From Chloroflexota bacterium (GTDB lineage Bacteria > Chloroflexota > Anaerolineae > Aggregatilineales > UBA2796), in the NCBI GenBank assembly GCA_003695215.1, contig RFIM01000196.1, forward strand, positions 1 through 14,177: a DNA stretch of 14,177 nucleotides. The letters run 5' to 3'. Shown here piece by piece: positions 1 through 6,983 of the stretch; positions within the stretch are counted from its first letter, which is position 1; each line of letters starts with the position of its first letter. The notes beneath the pieces are model-generated. The model was not told where the DNA came from. It worked only from the letters and a program-made list of their open reading frames with translations, and did not search any database. The position numbers and the translations under genes are program-made.

Positions 1-687
1 GCCGCTGACTTCGTGCGCGGCTATTTGCGCCGCACGGCTTTGTGCTACTCGCCGCATTACGCCGAATTCCGCGCCGAAAACCGTTGGCAGCATAGCCTGA
101 ACGTCCTGAAGAACATCCGTGCCCTTGCCGACGGCGAGAACATTCCGCCGGATGCGCGCGCTGTGTGCGATCTGGCAGCGCTCTTCCATGACATCGATCA
201 TTATACGGTCGATTACGAGTATCACGGCCTGCGCGGCGCCGAGACAGCTACGCACTTCCTGCTGAGCGAAGGCTATCCGCCACCGTTTGTGGAGCGCGTG
301 GCTGAGGCTGTTCGCCGTCATCACAACGAATTCGAAGATGACGTGCCGCTCGAAGAGCAAATACGCGCTATCCTTGCCCATGCCAGTTTGGAAGCGCGCC
401 TGCTGATGGACGCCGAGACACTGGATAAGATCGGCGCCAGCAATATCATTCAATCGCTGCTCACGCTCGGTCGGGTTGGCACCAAGCCAATCAACACGGC
501 TGCGCGTGAGCTGGTCAGCGGCTTCCCGCTAGAGCGCGCGCGCTTGTGGTATCAGACGCTCGTCACGCCGACTGGCCGCCGCATCGGCGCGCAGCGATTG
601 GCTTTCTATGAGCAAGTTTTGGCGCAAATTGAAGCCGAGATCGTCACCGAGGACCCTTACCCTGAACGCCAGCCGCAAGATTCGTGA
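1..687 (+). CDS. HD-domain phosphohydrolase, 5' end outside window
   Basis: The reading frame is open from base 1 (A-A-D-F-V-R-G-Y...) to TGA at 685-687, so I read it as a gene entering from the left; a GTG at 13 is the first possible start inside the window, but conserved-looking sequence runs through it. The metal-binding HD signature is visible. Counting from base 1, these are H31 in WQHS, H63-D64 in LFHDID, the H107-H108 pair in RRHHNEF and D137 in MDAETLDKIG. The last motif resembles the DADxLDxIG element of YedJ-like HD hydrolases. Family members are metal-dependent phosphohydrolases, usually cytosolic and acting on nucleotides or other phosphate esters; the substrate cannot be read from sequence. 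There is no signal peptide or membrane segment. It converges with the aminotransferase downstream. HD family: confident; function beyond that: unknown. Confidence 0.85.
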   Translation, partial: AADFVRGYLRRTALCYSPHYAEFRAENRWQHSLNVLKNIRALADGENIPPDARAVCDLAALFHDIDHYTVDYEYHGLRGAETATHFLLSEGYPPPFVERVAEAVRRHHNEFEDDVPLEEQIRAILAHASLEARLLMDAETLDKIGASNIIQSLLTLGRVGTKPINTAARELVSGFPLERARLWYQTLVTPTGRRIGAQRLAFYEQVLAQIEAEIVTEDPYPERQPQDS

Positions 688-709
688 TTGCTCTGCAAGT
701 GCCAACGGC

Positions 710-729
710 CTGGTGCGCAATTGCACCAG
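710..729. other. Stem-loop between convergent genes
   Basis: A perfect 7-bp inverted repeat, CTGGTGC (710-716) and GCACCAG (723-729), closes a 6-nt loop in the 103-nt gap between the HD gene and the convergent aminotransferase. Its position suggests bidirectional transcription termination or 3'-end protection. Neither side has a T-tract, so it is not a canonical intrinsic terminator. Nothing else is recognisable in this gap. Confidence 0.35.
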
Positions 730-790
730 ACGCGCCTGGCAGCGCACACCAAGAATTGCCCAGCGGCGCCTTGCCAATCATTCGGTGTAA

Positions 791-1969
791 TTAGTTGCTG
801 TTGGTGCGCAGAGCAGTCAGGCGCTCAGCTGCAGCTTGCAAGGTCTCATCGCGCTTGCAAATGGCGAAGCGCGCCAAGTGTGCCGCACAATGTTTATCCT
901 CAGCGCGGTAGAAGGCGCTCGGCGGAATGCAGGCCACGCCAACTTCGCGAATCAGCCACTCAGCGAACTGGACGTCATTTTGAACGTGAGCAGGCGCGAC
1001 GTCGCGCCAATCAGCCATGATGAAGTAGCCGCCTTGTGGCACAAAGGTCCGAAAGCCTGCCTTGCGCAACATTCCCAGCAGCCAATCGCGCTTGCGCTGG
1101 AATTCGGCGCGCAGCGCTTCGAAATACGCATCGGGCAACTTGAGCGCAGTTGCAGCGGCAGCTTGCAAGGGCGTGGCCACGGAGTAGGTGATGAACTGGT
1201 GAGCCCGATTGACGCTCTCGACCAGCTCAGGCGCGCCGATTGCCCAGCCGACCTTCCAGCCTGTGGCGCTGAAAGTCTTGCCTAAGCTGCTGATGGTCAG
1301 CGTGCGCTCGGCCATGCCATCAAGCGTGGCCAAGCGCGTGTGTTGCGTTTGATCGTAGAGGATATGCTCATAGACTTCATCAGTGATGGCGATCACATCG
1401 TGGCGCAGGCACAGCTCGGCGATGATCTCAAGCTCACGGCGCAAATAGCACTTGCCTGTGGGATTGTGCGGCGTGTTGATGATGATCGCTTTGGTGCGCG
1501 GCGTGAAGGCGGCCGCTAACTCATCAGGATCGAACGACCAATCGGGTGCATAGAGATTGACATAGCGTGGCCTGACGCCTGCCATGCGCATATTCGGCAC
1601 ATAGCTATCGTAGACGGGCTGAAAGACGATGATCTCGTCTTCAGGGTCGCTCAGGCCGAGGATGGCGGCAAACATGGCTTCTGTGGCGCCAGCCGTGATC
1701 AGAACTTGCTCGGGCGAGACGCGCTGACCGTAAAAACGCTCAGCATGCTCGGCAATGGCTTCACGCGCTTGCGGCAAGCCGATGTTGGGCGCGTACTGAT
1801 TGAGCTGGCTGCGCACGGCCTGAATCGCCGCTTCCAAGACGGGCAGCGGCGCGTCAAAATCGGGCGCGCCTTGCCCAAGATTCACGGCGCCGTGCTGACG
1901 CGCCAACTGATTGATCTCGGCGAAGATGGTCGTGCCGAAAGCGGCAACGCGCTGAGCCCTGATGCGCAT
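791..1969 (-). CDS. PLP-dependent class I/II aminotransferase (kynurenine/methionine aminotransferase-like)
   Basis: This 392-residue fold-type I aminotransferase is of the usual family length and is cytosolic. Motifs in order are: substrate-side NLGQGAPDF (30-38); AGATEAMF (93-100); NTPHNPTG with N169; ITDEVY with D197 (pyridine nitrogen) and Y200 (PLP O3'); SSLGKTFSATGWKVGW with K231 as the Schiff-base lysine; and R367 in HLARFAICK, the expected carboxylate-binding arginine. The NLGQG...SSLGKTFSATGWK pattern is typical of the KAT / cysteine-S-conjugate beta-lyase / YbdL-type methionine aminotransferase branch, which transfers amino groups from aromatic or sulfur amino acids to 2-oxo acids. 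Exact substrate is inference. The ATG at 1969 has an AGGA about 12 nt upstream. It is divergent from the DUF305 gene and convergent with the HD gene, so probably monocistronic. Confidence 0.9.
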   Translation of the reverse strand: MRIRAQRVAAFGTTIFAEINQLARQHGAVNLGQGAPDFDAPLPVLEAAIQAVRSQLNQYAPNIGLPQAREAIAEHAERFYGQRVSPEQVLITAGATEAMFAAILGLSDPEDEIIVFQPVYDSYVPNMRMAGVRPRYVNLYAPDWSFDPDELAAAFTPRTKAIIINTPHNPTGKCYLRRELEIIAELCLRHDVIAITDEVYEHILYDQTQHTRLATLDGMAERTLTISSLGKTFSATGWKVGWAIGAPELVESVNRAHQFITYSVATPLQAAAATALKLPDAYFEALRAEFQRKRDWLLGMLRKAGFRTFVPQGGYFIMADWRDVAPAHVQNDVQFAEWLIREVGVACIPPSAFYRAEDKHCAAHLARFAICKRDETLQAAAERLTALRTNSN

Positions 1970-2036
1970 ATGCGTTCTGATCCTTCATAAAACTACAAAT
2001 GAGCGGCTCTATAAGTGTAGCGCAAGGCGCTATGCC

Positions 2037-2065
2037 TTGACCATGGAAATTTCCGTTGTTATCAT
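2037..2065 (+). promoter_or_regulatory. Sigma-70 promoter of the DUF305 gene
   Basis: TTGACC (2037-2042) and TATCAT (2060-2065) are separated by exactly 17 nt, matching the -35 and -10 consensus at 5 of 6 each. The expected start site is near 2072, giving a leader of roughly 38 nt. A 6-bp inverted repeat CAAGGC-N5-GCCTTG (2023-2039) overlaps the -35 box, and a larger palindrome covers the start site, so this promoter is probably regulated. Confidence 0.7.
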
Positions 2066-2066
2066 C

Positions 2067-2090
2067 TACCCATCCCGTACGGGGTAGGTA
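2067..2090. promoter_or_regulatory. Imperfect 24-bp palindrome over the DUF305 start site, candidate metal-sensor operator
   Basis: The core CCCGTACGGG (2074-2083) is a perfect 10-bp palindrome. It is flanked by TACC (2067-2070) and GGTA (2087-2090) in register, giving 10 of 12 complementary pairs with mismatches at 2071/2086 and 2073/2084. It begins just after the -10 box and covers the predicted +1, the classic place for a repressor. G/C-tract arms ending in TACC/GGTA recall operators of CsoR-family copper/nickel repressors; that comparison is from memory of the family and the regulator identity is inference. No regulator gene is present in the window. Confidence 0.5.
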
Positions 2091-2109
2091 AGATATGGAG
2101 GCACCTCAC

Positions 2110-2763
2110 ATGAAGATCAAGTCAACACTGGTTTTGGGGCTGCTCGTAGTGATCGCCTTTGGCATCTGGCAGAGCGTACAAGCTGACGGTCCTATCTCTG
2201 GGCGAAATGGACGCGCTGAAGTGCGCTTTCTGCAGGGCATGATCGATCATCATCAGATGGCACTGGATATGAGCGAAAACTGCCTCGCTAAAGCAGCAGC
2301 ACCTGAGCTAAAAACGCTCTGTCAGAACATTATTGCTGCACAAAGCGCTGAGATTGCACAGATGCAGCGCTGGCTAAGCGACTGGTACGGCATCAGTTAC
2401 GTGCCAATGCCTCTGGCGCACATGCTGAGCTTAGAAGGCATGGCAGGGCATGGCGGCATCTACAAGCGCAACCTGTCAGCACACGGCGCACATGGCGGGC
2501 ACGGTGGTGCAGCGGCGTTGCCTGACGATCCGCCAATGATGATGGGCATGATGGCAGGCTTGAGCCAACTTTCGGGCACAGCCTACGATATCGCCTGGCT
2601 GGAGGCGATGATCGATCATCATGGCGATGCGCTGCACATGGCAGAGCGCGTTCTGAAATGGGCTGAGCACGCTGAGCTGCGCACTTTGGCCCAAGCCATT
2701 CTCCGCGATCAAAGTGCCGAGATCGCTATGATGGAAGCCATGATCCAGATGCTGAGCCAGTAG
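2110..2763 (+). CDS. Secreted DUF305 protein with two DUF305 repeats
   Basis: The start is ATG 2110, not the in-frame ATG at 2095: GGAGG (2097-2101) sits 8 nt upstream of 2110, and translation then opens with a signal peptide (K2, K4, hydrophobic 6-19, likely cleavage after SVQA near residue 25). The 217-residue product holds two copies of the DUF305 helical unit, FLQGMIDHHQMALDM (40-54) and WLEAMIDHHGDALHM (163-177). Each is followed by an EL..L...I...QSAEI.MM-type helix (about 66-89 and 189-211). The linker is rich in His, Gly and Met (AHGAHGGHGG near 124-133, PPMMMGMMAG 141-150). DUF305 proteins are ferritin-like-fold exported proteins, often found near copper-handling genes. The paired His and Met clusters suggest periplasmic or surface metal binding, probably copper; this is inference. 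It is monocistronic and convergent with the propeller gene. Confidence 0.88.
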   Translation: MKIKSTLVLGLLVVIAFGIWQSVQADGPISGRNGRAEVRFLQGMIDHHQMALDMSENCLAKAAAPELKTLCQNIIAAQSAEIAQMQRWLSDWYGISYVPMPLAHMLSLEGMAGHGGIYKRNLSAHGAHGGHGGAAALPDDPPMMMGMMAGLSQLSGTAYDIAWLEAMIDHHGDALHMAERVLKWAEHAELRTLAQAILRDQSAEIAMMEAMIQMLSQ

Positions 2764-2782
2764 CTCACGTTCAAAATAGCCT

Positions 2783-2814
2783 GAGCGCCGAGTTCTGCCC
2801 AAGCTAAGGCGCTC
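2783..2814. other. Possible stem-loop at the convergent 3' ends of DUF305 and propeller genes
   Basis: GAGCGCC (2783-2789) and GGCGCTC (2808-2814) form a perfect 7-bp inverted repeat around an 18-nt loop, and the right arm lies inside the last codons of the minus-strand gene (its stop is at 2804-2806). It could help terminate both transcripts. The loop is long and no U-tract follows, so support is weak. Confidence 0.25.
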
Positions 2815-3868
2815 GCCATCTCATGCCGATTTGGCGCCCGCCGCCCAGCGGCGTCGGCGTGGCAGTCGGCCTGCCGCTTGGCGCAAGCGCTGCAGCGATC
2901 GCCCAAGATGGGCTGTAATCATCAGCGCGGCTGCGCGTCAGGTTGCGCAGGCCGCTGCCATCAGCGCGCACAGCATAAATTTCCAGGTTGCCATCTCGAT
3001 CTGTGGTGAAGGCGATCCAAGCGCCATCAGGCGACCAAGTCGGATCGAAATTGCGAAGGCCTTCGGCATCTGTAGCCGCGATCAGCTTGATATCCTCGCC
3101 GCTGCTGGTCATGCTGAAGATTTGCAAGCGCGCTGAGTCGCGCTCGGAGACGAACAGCAAGCGCTTGCCATCAGGCGACCAACGCGGCGAGCGATCCACT
3201 GCAGGATCATCCGTCAAACGGCGCACGTCGCTGCCATCGGCATTCATGATATAAATCTCAGGGTTGCCGTCGCGCTCTGAGACAAAGGCAATCTGCTTGC
3301 CATCAGGCGACCAAGCAGGCTGCGTTTCAGGTGTCTCAGTCTGAGTTAAGCGCCGCAAGCCGCCGCCTGTGGCGCGTATTGTGTAAATCTGCGGCACGCC
3401 ATCGCGATCCGAGACGAAAGCGATCAGTTCGCCGTTTGGCGACCAAGTCGGCCACTCATCGCGCGCGCTGTTGCGCGTCAGGCGCATGAGCGCGCCGCCG
3501 TTGGCGTTCATCAAGTACAATTCGCGGTTGCGGTCGCGCTCGGAGACGAAGGCGATCTGCTGACCGTTCGGCGACCAAACGGGCGAGTCGTCGCGGGCGT
3601 TGTTGCGCGTCAAGCGACGGACATTGCTGCCATTGGCTTCCATCAGGTAAATTTCAGGATTGCCATTGCGCTCTGAGACGAAAGCAATGCGCCCGCGCAG
3701 GGCAGTTTGCTCAACCATTGAGCTTTGTGTGCCCAACCACATTACAGCTTGAGCGGTCGGCGCGGCCTCAGGCACGGTTGCGACGGCTTGGCTCAGCAGC
3801 CAAGCAGCGATCAGCGCGACTAAGCAGAATTCTTTCCCGCCAATGTGGCGCTTGCTCGAAGAACTCAT
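2804..3868 (-). CDS. Secreted TolB-like beta-propeller protein (PD40/WD40-like repeats)
   Basis: The 354-residue protein has an N-terminal signal peptide or anchor (basic residues to K12, hydrophobic 14-30). Six tandem repeats follow: five of 44 residues or close to it at about 61-104, 105-148, 149-192, 193-236 and 237-284, and a last one at 285-322. Each follows IAFVSERDGNPEIY...NADG...RRLT......P.WSPDGK, the PD40 repeat of the TolB six-bladed propeller. The tail is short and Pro/Thr-rich (GRPTATPTP). Family knowledge: such propellers are scaffold or binding modules in the periplasm or outside the cell; no catalytic domain is attached here. No tol-pal genes are nearby, so it should not be called TolB itself. 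ATG 3868 has GAGGA (3876-3880) 7 nt upstream. It is divergent from the sugar permease unit. Confidence 0.88.
   Translation of the reverse strand: MSSSSKRHIGGKEFCLVALIAAWLLSQAVATVPEAAPTAQAVMWLGTQSSMVEQTALRGRIAFVSERNGNPEIYLMEANGSNVRRLTRNNARDDSPVWSPNGQQIAFVSERDRNRELYLMNANGGALMRLTRNSARDEWPTWSPNGELIAFVSDRDGVPQIYTIRATGGGLRRLTQTETPETQPAWSPDGKQIAFVSERDGNPEIYIMNADGSDVRRLTDDPAVDRSPRWSPDGKRLLFVSERDSARLQIFSMTSSGEDIKLIAATDAEGLRNFDPTWSPDGAWIAFTTDRDGNLEIYAVRADGSGLRNLTRSRADDYSPSWAIAAALAPSGRPTATPTPLGGGRQIGMRWRAP
2903..3688 (-). repeat. Six tandem ~132-bp propeller repeats inside the TolB-like gene
   Basis: The six protein repeats (residues 61-322) are also visible as DNA repeats. On the plus strand, words such as TCAGGCGACCAA and the GAGACGAAGGC / GAGACGAAAGC pair recur at about 132-bp spacing. 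The fifth unit is longer (48 residues) and most diverged. The similarity suggests recent duplication or ongoing homogenisation, and the tract could change in copy number by recombination. Confidence 0.75.
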
Positions 3869-3900
3869 CTAGGCATCCTCAACCTACGAACTTGCATCAG

Positions 3901-3930
3901 ATTGTAAGGTATTTCAGGCGCACATGTGAA
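3901..3930 (-). promoter_or_regulatory. Promoter of the TolB-like gene
   Basis: On the minus strand TTCACA (3930-3925) and TACAAT (3906-3901) are separated by 18 nt; each matches the sigma-70 consensus at 5 of 6. The expected start is near 3894, about 26 nt before the ATG at 3868. A CACATGTG palindrome (3921-3928) overlaps the -35 box. Confidence 0.5.
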
Positions 3931-4016
3931 GTGAGCGCTTGCTAAAATGCATTTGCAGAATGCCGAAAGCTGCGCCACAATCAGCGCAGTAAGTCAACAG
4001 CACTCACACGCCTTTT

Positions 4017-4035
4017 AACCTGTCTTTAACAGGTT
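4017..4035. promoter_or_regulatory. 19-bp dyad upstream of the sugar permease operon
   Basis: AACCTGT (4017-4023) and ACAGGTT (4029-4035) are perfect complements around CTTTA. The site lies about 75 nt upstream of the first permease in the 240-nt divergent spacer. It could be a repressor/activator operator or a small hairpin in the leader. I found no convincing -35/-10 pair for the permease operon here, so its exact relation to the promoter is open. The rest of the spacer (3931-4077) holds only a short AAATGCATTT palindrome at 3945-3954. Confidence 0.4.
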
Positions 4036-4108
4036 GTGGGCAAAACCTTAAAGGTCGGCTTGTAGAAAAGCACTACAGCGAGAGCGTGAGCGAGAGGATG
4101 AGTTGAGT

Positions 4109-6061
4109 ATGGCAACTACCACTTCCTACGCGACGGGCGTACAAGCTGAGACGGTCGCTCAGGGCGTTGGCCGTAGGCGCGCACAGATAGGCGAGGCCGT
4201 TCTCGGCTTGCTGTTTGTGGCGCCAGTGGCGATCATCGCCTTCATCTTTGAATTATTCCCAGTGGCCTACGGCTTTTTCATCAGCATGCAAGGCGGCGTC
4301 AATGTGCCAGAAGGCTTCGTTGGCTTGGCGAATTTCGTGCGCGTGATCGGCAGCCTTGCTTACATGCTCACGCTCGCCGCTGCCCTGGTCTTCAGCTTAG
4401 TCGGCTACAACATGTATCGGCGCGGCGTGGAAGTCACGCGCGAAGGCAAGGGCAACTTTTACCGCTACCTGCCTGTTGGCTACCTGACGGCCTTCGCTAT
4501 GCTAGCCTTCTTCGGCATCCTCTTCACTCTAGATTTCGTCTACGCGCTAGCGCCACTTGGCTTGCTGCTCATCGGCGTGATCTGCTACGTCCTGCTGCAG
4601 CCGCGCCATGCCACTGATGAGACAGCGAGCGATCATCATTTCCTCCTTGTGCTGAATTCTTGGGGCGTCGGCTTGATGACGCTCAGCGCTGTGCTGCTGA
4701 CTTGGTTCACCTTCTATGAATTGCACCGCATCTCGCAGCCGCTGCTGGACGTGCTGAGCCGCGTCATCACTAATCCGCGCTTCAACTACGTGCATCCGCT
4801 CTTGCCGCAAATTGCGGCGCTTTTTGGCATAGCCGCTTGTATGCTGGCAATTTTTGTGGCGCATCGCATCCGCCTGAGCGCCGATCCCGATGCTGAGCCG
4901 CGCAAGCACGGCTTCTTCGGCTTCGTCCGCTGGTTGTTTGCAGCGGTTGCGCTCCTCTTCGTGATTTACGTGCTTGGCGCGCAAGATATGCTGCGCCAAA
5001 CGCTCACGCAGCTGGAACGCGTACCGCGCGAGACTCTGCGCGAGTTCACGCGCCTCTCGCCTACGGCCCTGGCAGATACCGTCCTGCAATGGAACGAAGT
5101 CTTCACGATGCTGCTCGGTCTTGGCCTCATCGGCCTGGCGTATTTCTTCTGGAGCCGCGCCAAGCACCGTGAGAGCAGCAGCGGCATGCTCTCGACCTTG
5201 CTGATCGCCATTGCGCTGATGGTCGGCGGATGGCTGTTTATCGGCGAGCTGCCCTTGGCAGCTGCGCGCGGCGATACGCAATTTTACGACTCGATCATTC
5301 GCACGGCCACTTATGCCTTCCTGACCGTGCCTGTGCAGCTCTCGCTTGGCTTGCTGTTGGCTTACATGCTCTTTTATGAAGTGCGCTTCGGCAAAGGCTT
5401 CTATCGCCTGGTCTTTTTCATGCCGTACATCGCGCCGACAGTGGCCACAGCTACAGTTTTCGCGATGCTCTTCTCCAACAGCCCTGATGTCGGGCCCGTC
5501 AACCAGCTCCTGAAGACGCTCGGCCTGCCGCCACAAGAGTGGATGCGCAATCCCAAGGGCGTCTTCCAGATCATCGCCGAGATCATCGGCGGGCCGAACG
5601 TGCGCCTGCCTAACTTCTTGATCGGGCCGAGCTTGCCATTGGTGGCGGCGATCATCTATGCCATCTGGGTCTTCAGCGGCTATAACGCCGTGATTTTCAT
5701 GAACGGCTTGGGCAACGTGCCTAAAGAGATGTTTGAGGCAGCGCAGATTGACGGCGCAGGCCGCTGGCAAACTTTCCGCCACGTCGTCTTTCCGCTGATC
5801 TCGCCGACAACCTTCTATCTAACGCTCTTGGCGATCACGGGTACTTTCCGCACCTTTGCGCACATTTGGGTGCTGCGCACGCCTGATATGCGCGGCGCGC
5901 TGGATACTACGACCGTCTACATCTACGAGACGATCCAGACTGCCTCTGCCATCAAGACTCGTCCTTATGCCGCGGCGATGTCCTTCCTGCTGTTCGGCAT
6001 CATCTTGATCCTGACCTTGTTGCAAAATCGGTTGACTCGCGATAAGGTGTTCTATGGCTGA
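4109..6061 (+). CDS. MalF-type carbohydrate ABC transporter permease with a large extra multi-helix insertion
   Basis: ATG 4109 is chosen (650 residues); an in-frame TTG at 4103, closer to AGAGG (4093-4097), is the alternative. Ordinary members of this binding-protein-dependent permease family have about 300 residues and six helices. Here the family elements are all present: first helix at 33-58 with FVGLANFVRV just after (70-79), then core helix 2 starting near 396 (TYAFLTVPVQLSLGLLLAYM), FFMPYIAPTVATATVF (436-451), and the EAA loop EAAQIDGAG at 543-551 followed by VVFPLISP, which contacts the ATPase. Between FVGLANFVRV and core helix 2 lie about 310 additional residues with eight hydrophobic segments. 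The loop after core helix 3 (about 455-508) is also longer than usual. Substrate is probably a sugar or oligosaccharide. The gene overlaps the next permease by 8 nt. Neither an ATPase nor a binding protein is in the window. Confidence 0.88.
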   Translation: MATTTSYATGVQAETVAQGVGRRRAQIGEAVLGLLFVAPVAIIAFIFELFPVAYGFFISMQGGVNVPEGFVGLANFVRVIGSLAYMLTLAAALVFSLVGYNMYRRGVEVTREGKGNFYRYLPVGYLTAFAMLAFFGILFTLDFVYALAPLGLLLIGVICYVLLQPRHATDETASDHHFLLVLNSWGVGLMTLSAVLLTWFTFYELHRISQPLLDVLSRVITNPRFNYVHPLLPQIAALFGIAACMLAIFVAHRIRLSADPDAEPRKHGFFGFVRWLFAAVALLFVIYVLGAQDMLRQTLTQLERVPRETLREFTRLSPTALADTVLQWNEVFTMLLGLGLIGLAYFFWSRAKHRESSSGMLSTLLIAIALMVGGWLFIGELPLAAARGDTQFYDSIIRTATYAFLTVPVQLSLGLLLAYMLFYEVRFGKGFYRLVFFMPYIAPTVATATVFAMLFSNSPDVGPVNQLLKTLGLPPQEWMRNPKGVFQIIAEIIGGPNVRLPNFLIGPSLPLVAAIIYAIWVFSGYNAVIFMNGLGNVPKEMFEAAQIDGAGRWQTFRHVVFPLISPTTFYLTLLAITGTFRTFAHIWVLRTPDMRGALDTTTVYIYETIQTASAIKTRPYAAAMSFLLFGIILILTLLQNRLTRDKVFYG

Positions 6062-6971
6062 TCTAACGCTCTCCGCGCCCGTGCGGCGCACTAAACGCAA
6101 CCTCAGCGCGTTCCGCGTGCTGGTATACATCGGCCTCAGCCTCGCCGCGCTGATCTACATCCTGCCGTTCGCCTTCATGCTCGGCAAGTCGCTCCAGACC
6201 TCCTTTGAAGCCAACAGCACCATCAATATCATCCCGACACTCGGCATCCGCTTGGATAACTATCCCGACGTGCTGTTTGGCTCCTCAGCCATTGGCGAGT
6301 CGCGCCAATTCGGCTTATTCTTGTGGAACACTGTTCGCATCGTGACCATGTCCGTGATCGGCCAGACGGTCATTTGCGTCATGGCAGCCTATGCCTTCGC
6401 GCGCATGCGCTTCCCAGGGCGCAACTTGCTGTTTGGCATGTTGTTGATGACGCTCTTCGTGCCCAGCATCATCATCCTTGTGCCGAACCTGATCATCGTG
6501 ACGCGCGTCCATCAATTCTTCACGTCTATCCATCCCTCGCTGACTTGGCTGAACAACTGGCCCTCGCTCGTGATCCCGTTCCTCTCCAACACCTTCAGCA
6601 TCTTCCTGCTACGGCAGTTCTTCATGCAAATTCCCAACGAGCTGTGGGAAGCGGCGCGCGTGGACGGCGCAGGCCATCTGCGCTTCCTGACCTCAGTGGT
6701 CGTGCCGATCTCTTGGGCGCCCATTGCCACGACCGTGCTGTTCTGTTTCGTCAGCACTTGGAGCGCCCTTGAGTGGCCCTTGCTAGTGACTTCGGATAAT
6801 TCGTGGCGCCCGATCGCAGTGGCGCTCAGTTTCTTCCGCGAGGACGGCGGCACGCGCTTGCATTTGCTGATGGCCGCCTCAACCGTGGCGCTCTTGCCAG
6901 TGATGATTCTATACTTCTTCACCCAGAAGCTGTTCACGCAAGGCATCACCACTTCTGGTCTGAAAGGTTGA
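6054..6971 (+). CDS. MalG-type carbohydrate ABC transporter permease
   Basis: The 305-residue integral membrane protein is of normal family size. It has an N-terminal helix (22-44) followed by a periplasmic loop, NTVRIVTMSVIGQTVICVMAAYAFARMRFPG (92-122, the typical ..AYAFAR..FPG pattern of the second helix region), further helices at about 124-149, 170-190, 216-234 and near 269-289, and the EAA loop WEAARVDGAG (198-207) with VVVPIS after it. MalG-type subunits pair with MalF-type subunits to form the translocation pore of carbohydrate ABC importers. Its ATG lies inside the ATGGCTGA overlap with the preceding gene, implying translational coupling and a one-to-one pair with the enlarged MalF-like subunit. 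Confidence 0.92.
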   Translation: MADLTLSAPVRRTKRNLSAFRVLVYIGLSLAALIYILPFAFMLGKSLQTSFEANSTINIIPTLGIRLDNYPDVLFGSSAIGESRQFGLFLWNTVRIVTMSVIGQTVICVMAAYAFARMRFPGRNLLFGMLLMTLFVPSIIILVPNLIIVTRVHQFFTSIHPSLTWLNNWPSLVIPFLSNTFSIFLLRQFFMQIPNELWEAARVDGAGHLRFLTSVVVPISWAPIATTVLFCFVSTWSALEWPLLVTSDNSWRPIAVALSFFREDGGTRLHLLMAASTVALLPVMILYFFTQKLFTQGITTSGLKG

Positions 6972-6983
6972 TCGTAGAAGGCT

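Noticed and set aside
710..729. The 710-729 hairpin as an intrinsic terminator
   Set aside because: No T-tract follows on either strand, so it is listed only as a stem-loop.
688..1285. Plus-strand frames (688-1020, 836-1285) opposite the aminotransferase 3' end
   Set aside because: They are antisense shadows of a gene with intact catalytic motifs; no start context and no family resemblance.
2903..3688. Regular DNA repeats considered as a CRISPR array
   Set aside because: The repeats are coding (PD40 propeller units of about 132 bp), without short identical repeats and unique spacers.
3869..4108. Riboswitch or structured leader upstream of the permease operon
   Set aside because: Only one 7-bp dyad and a short direct repeat are visible; no conserved riboswitch core could be recognised.
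4547..5782. 411-codon open frame on the minus strand opposite the MalF-like gene
   Set aside because: Its product is a low-complexity run of charged residues with Gln/His/Arg excess, typical of the antisense of a hydrophobic GC-rich gene. The plus strand shows a real permease throughout.
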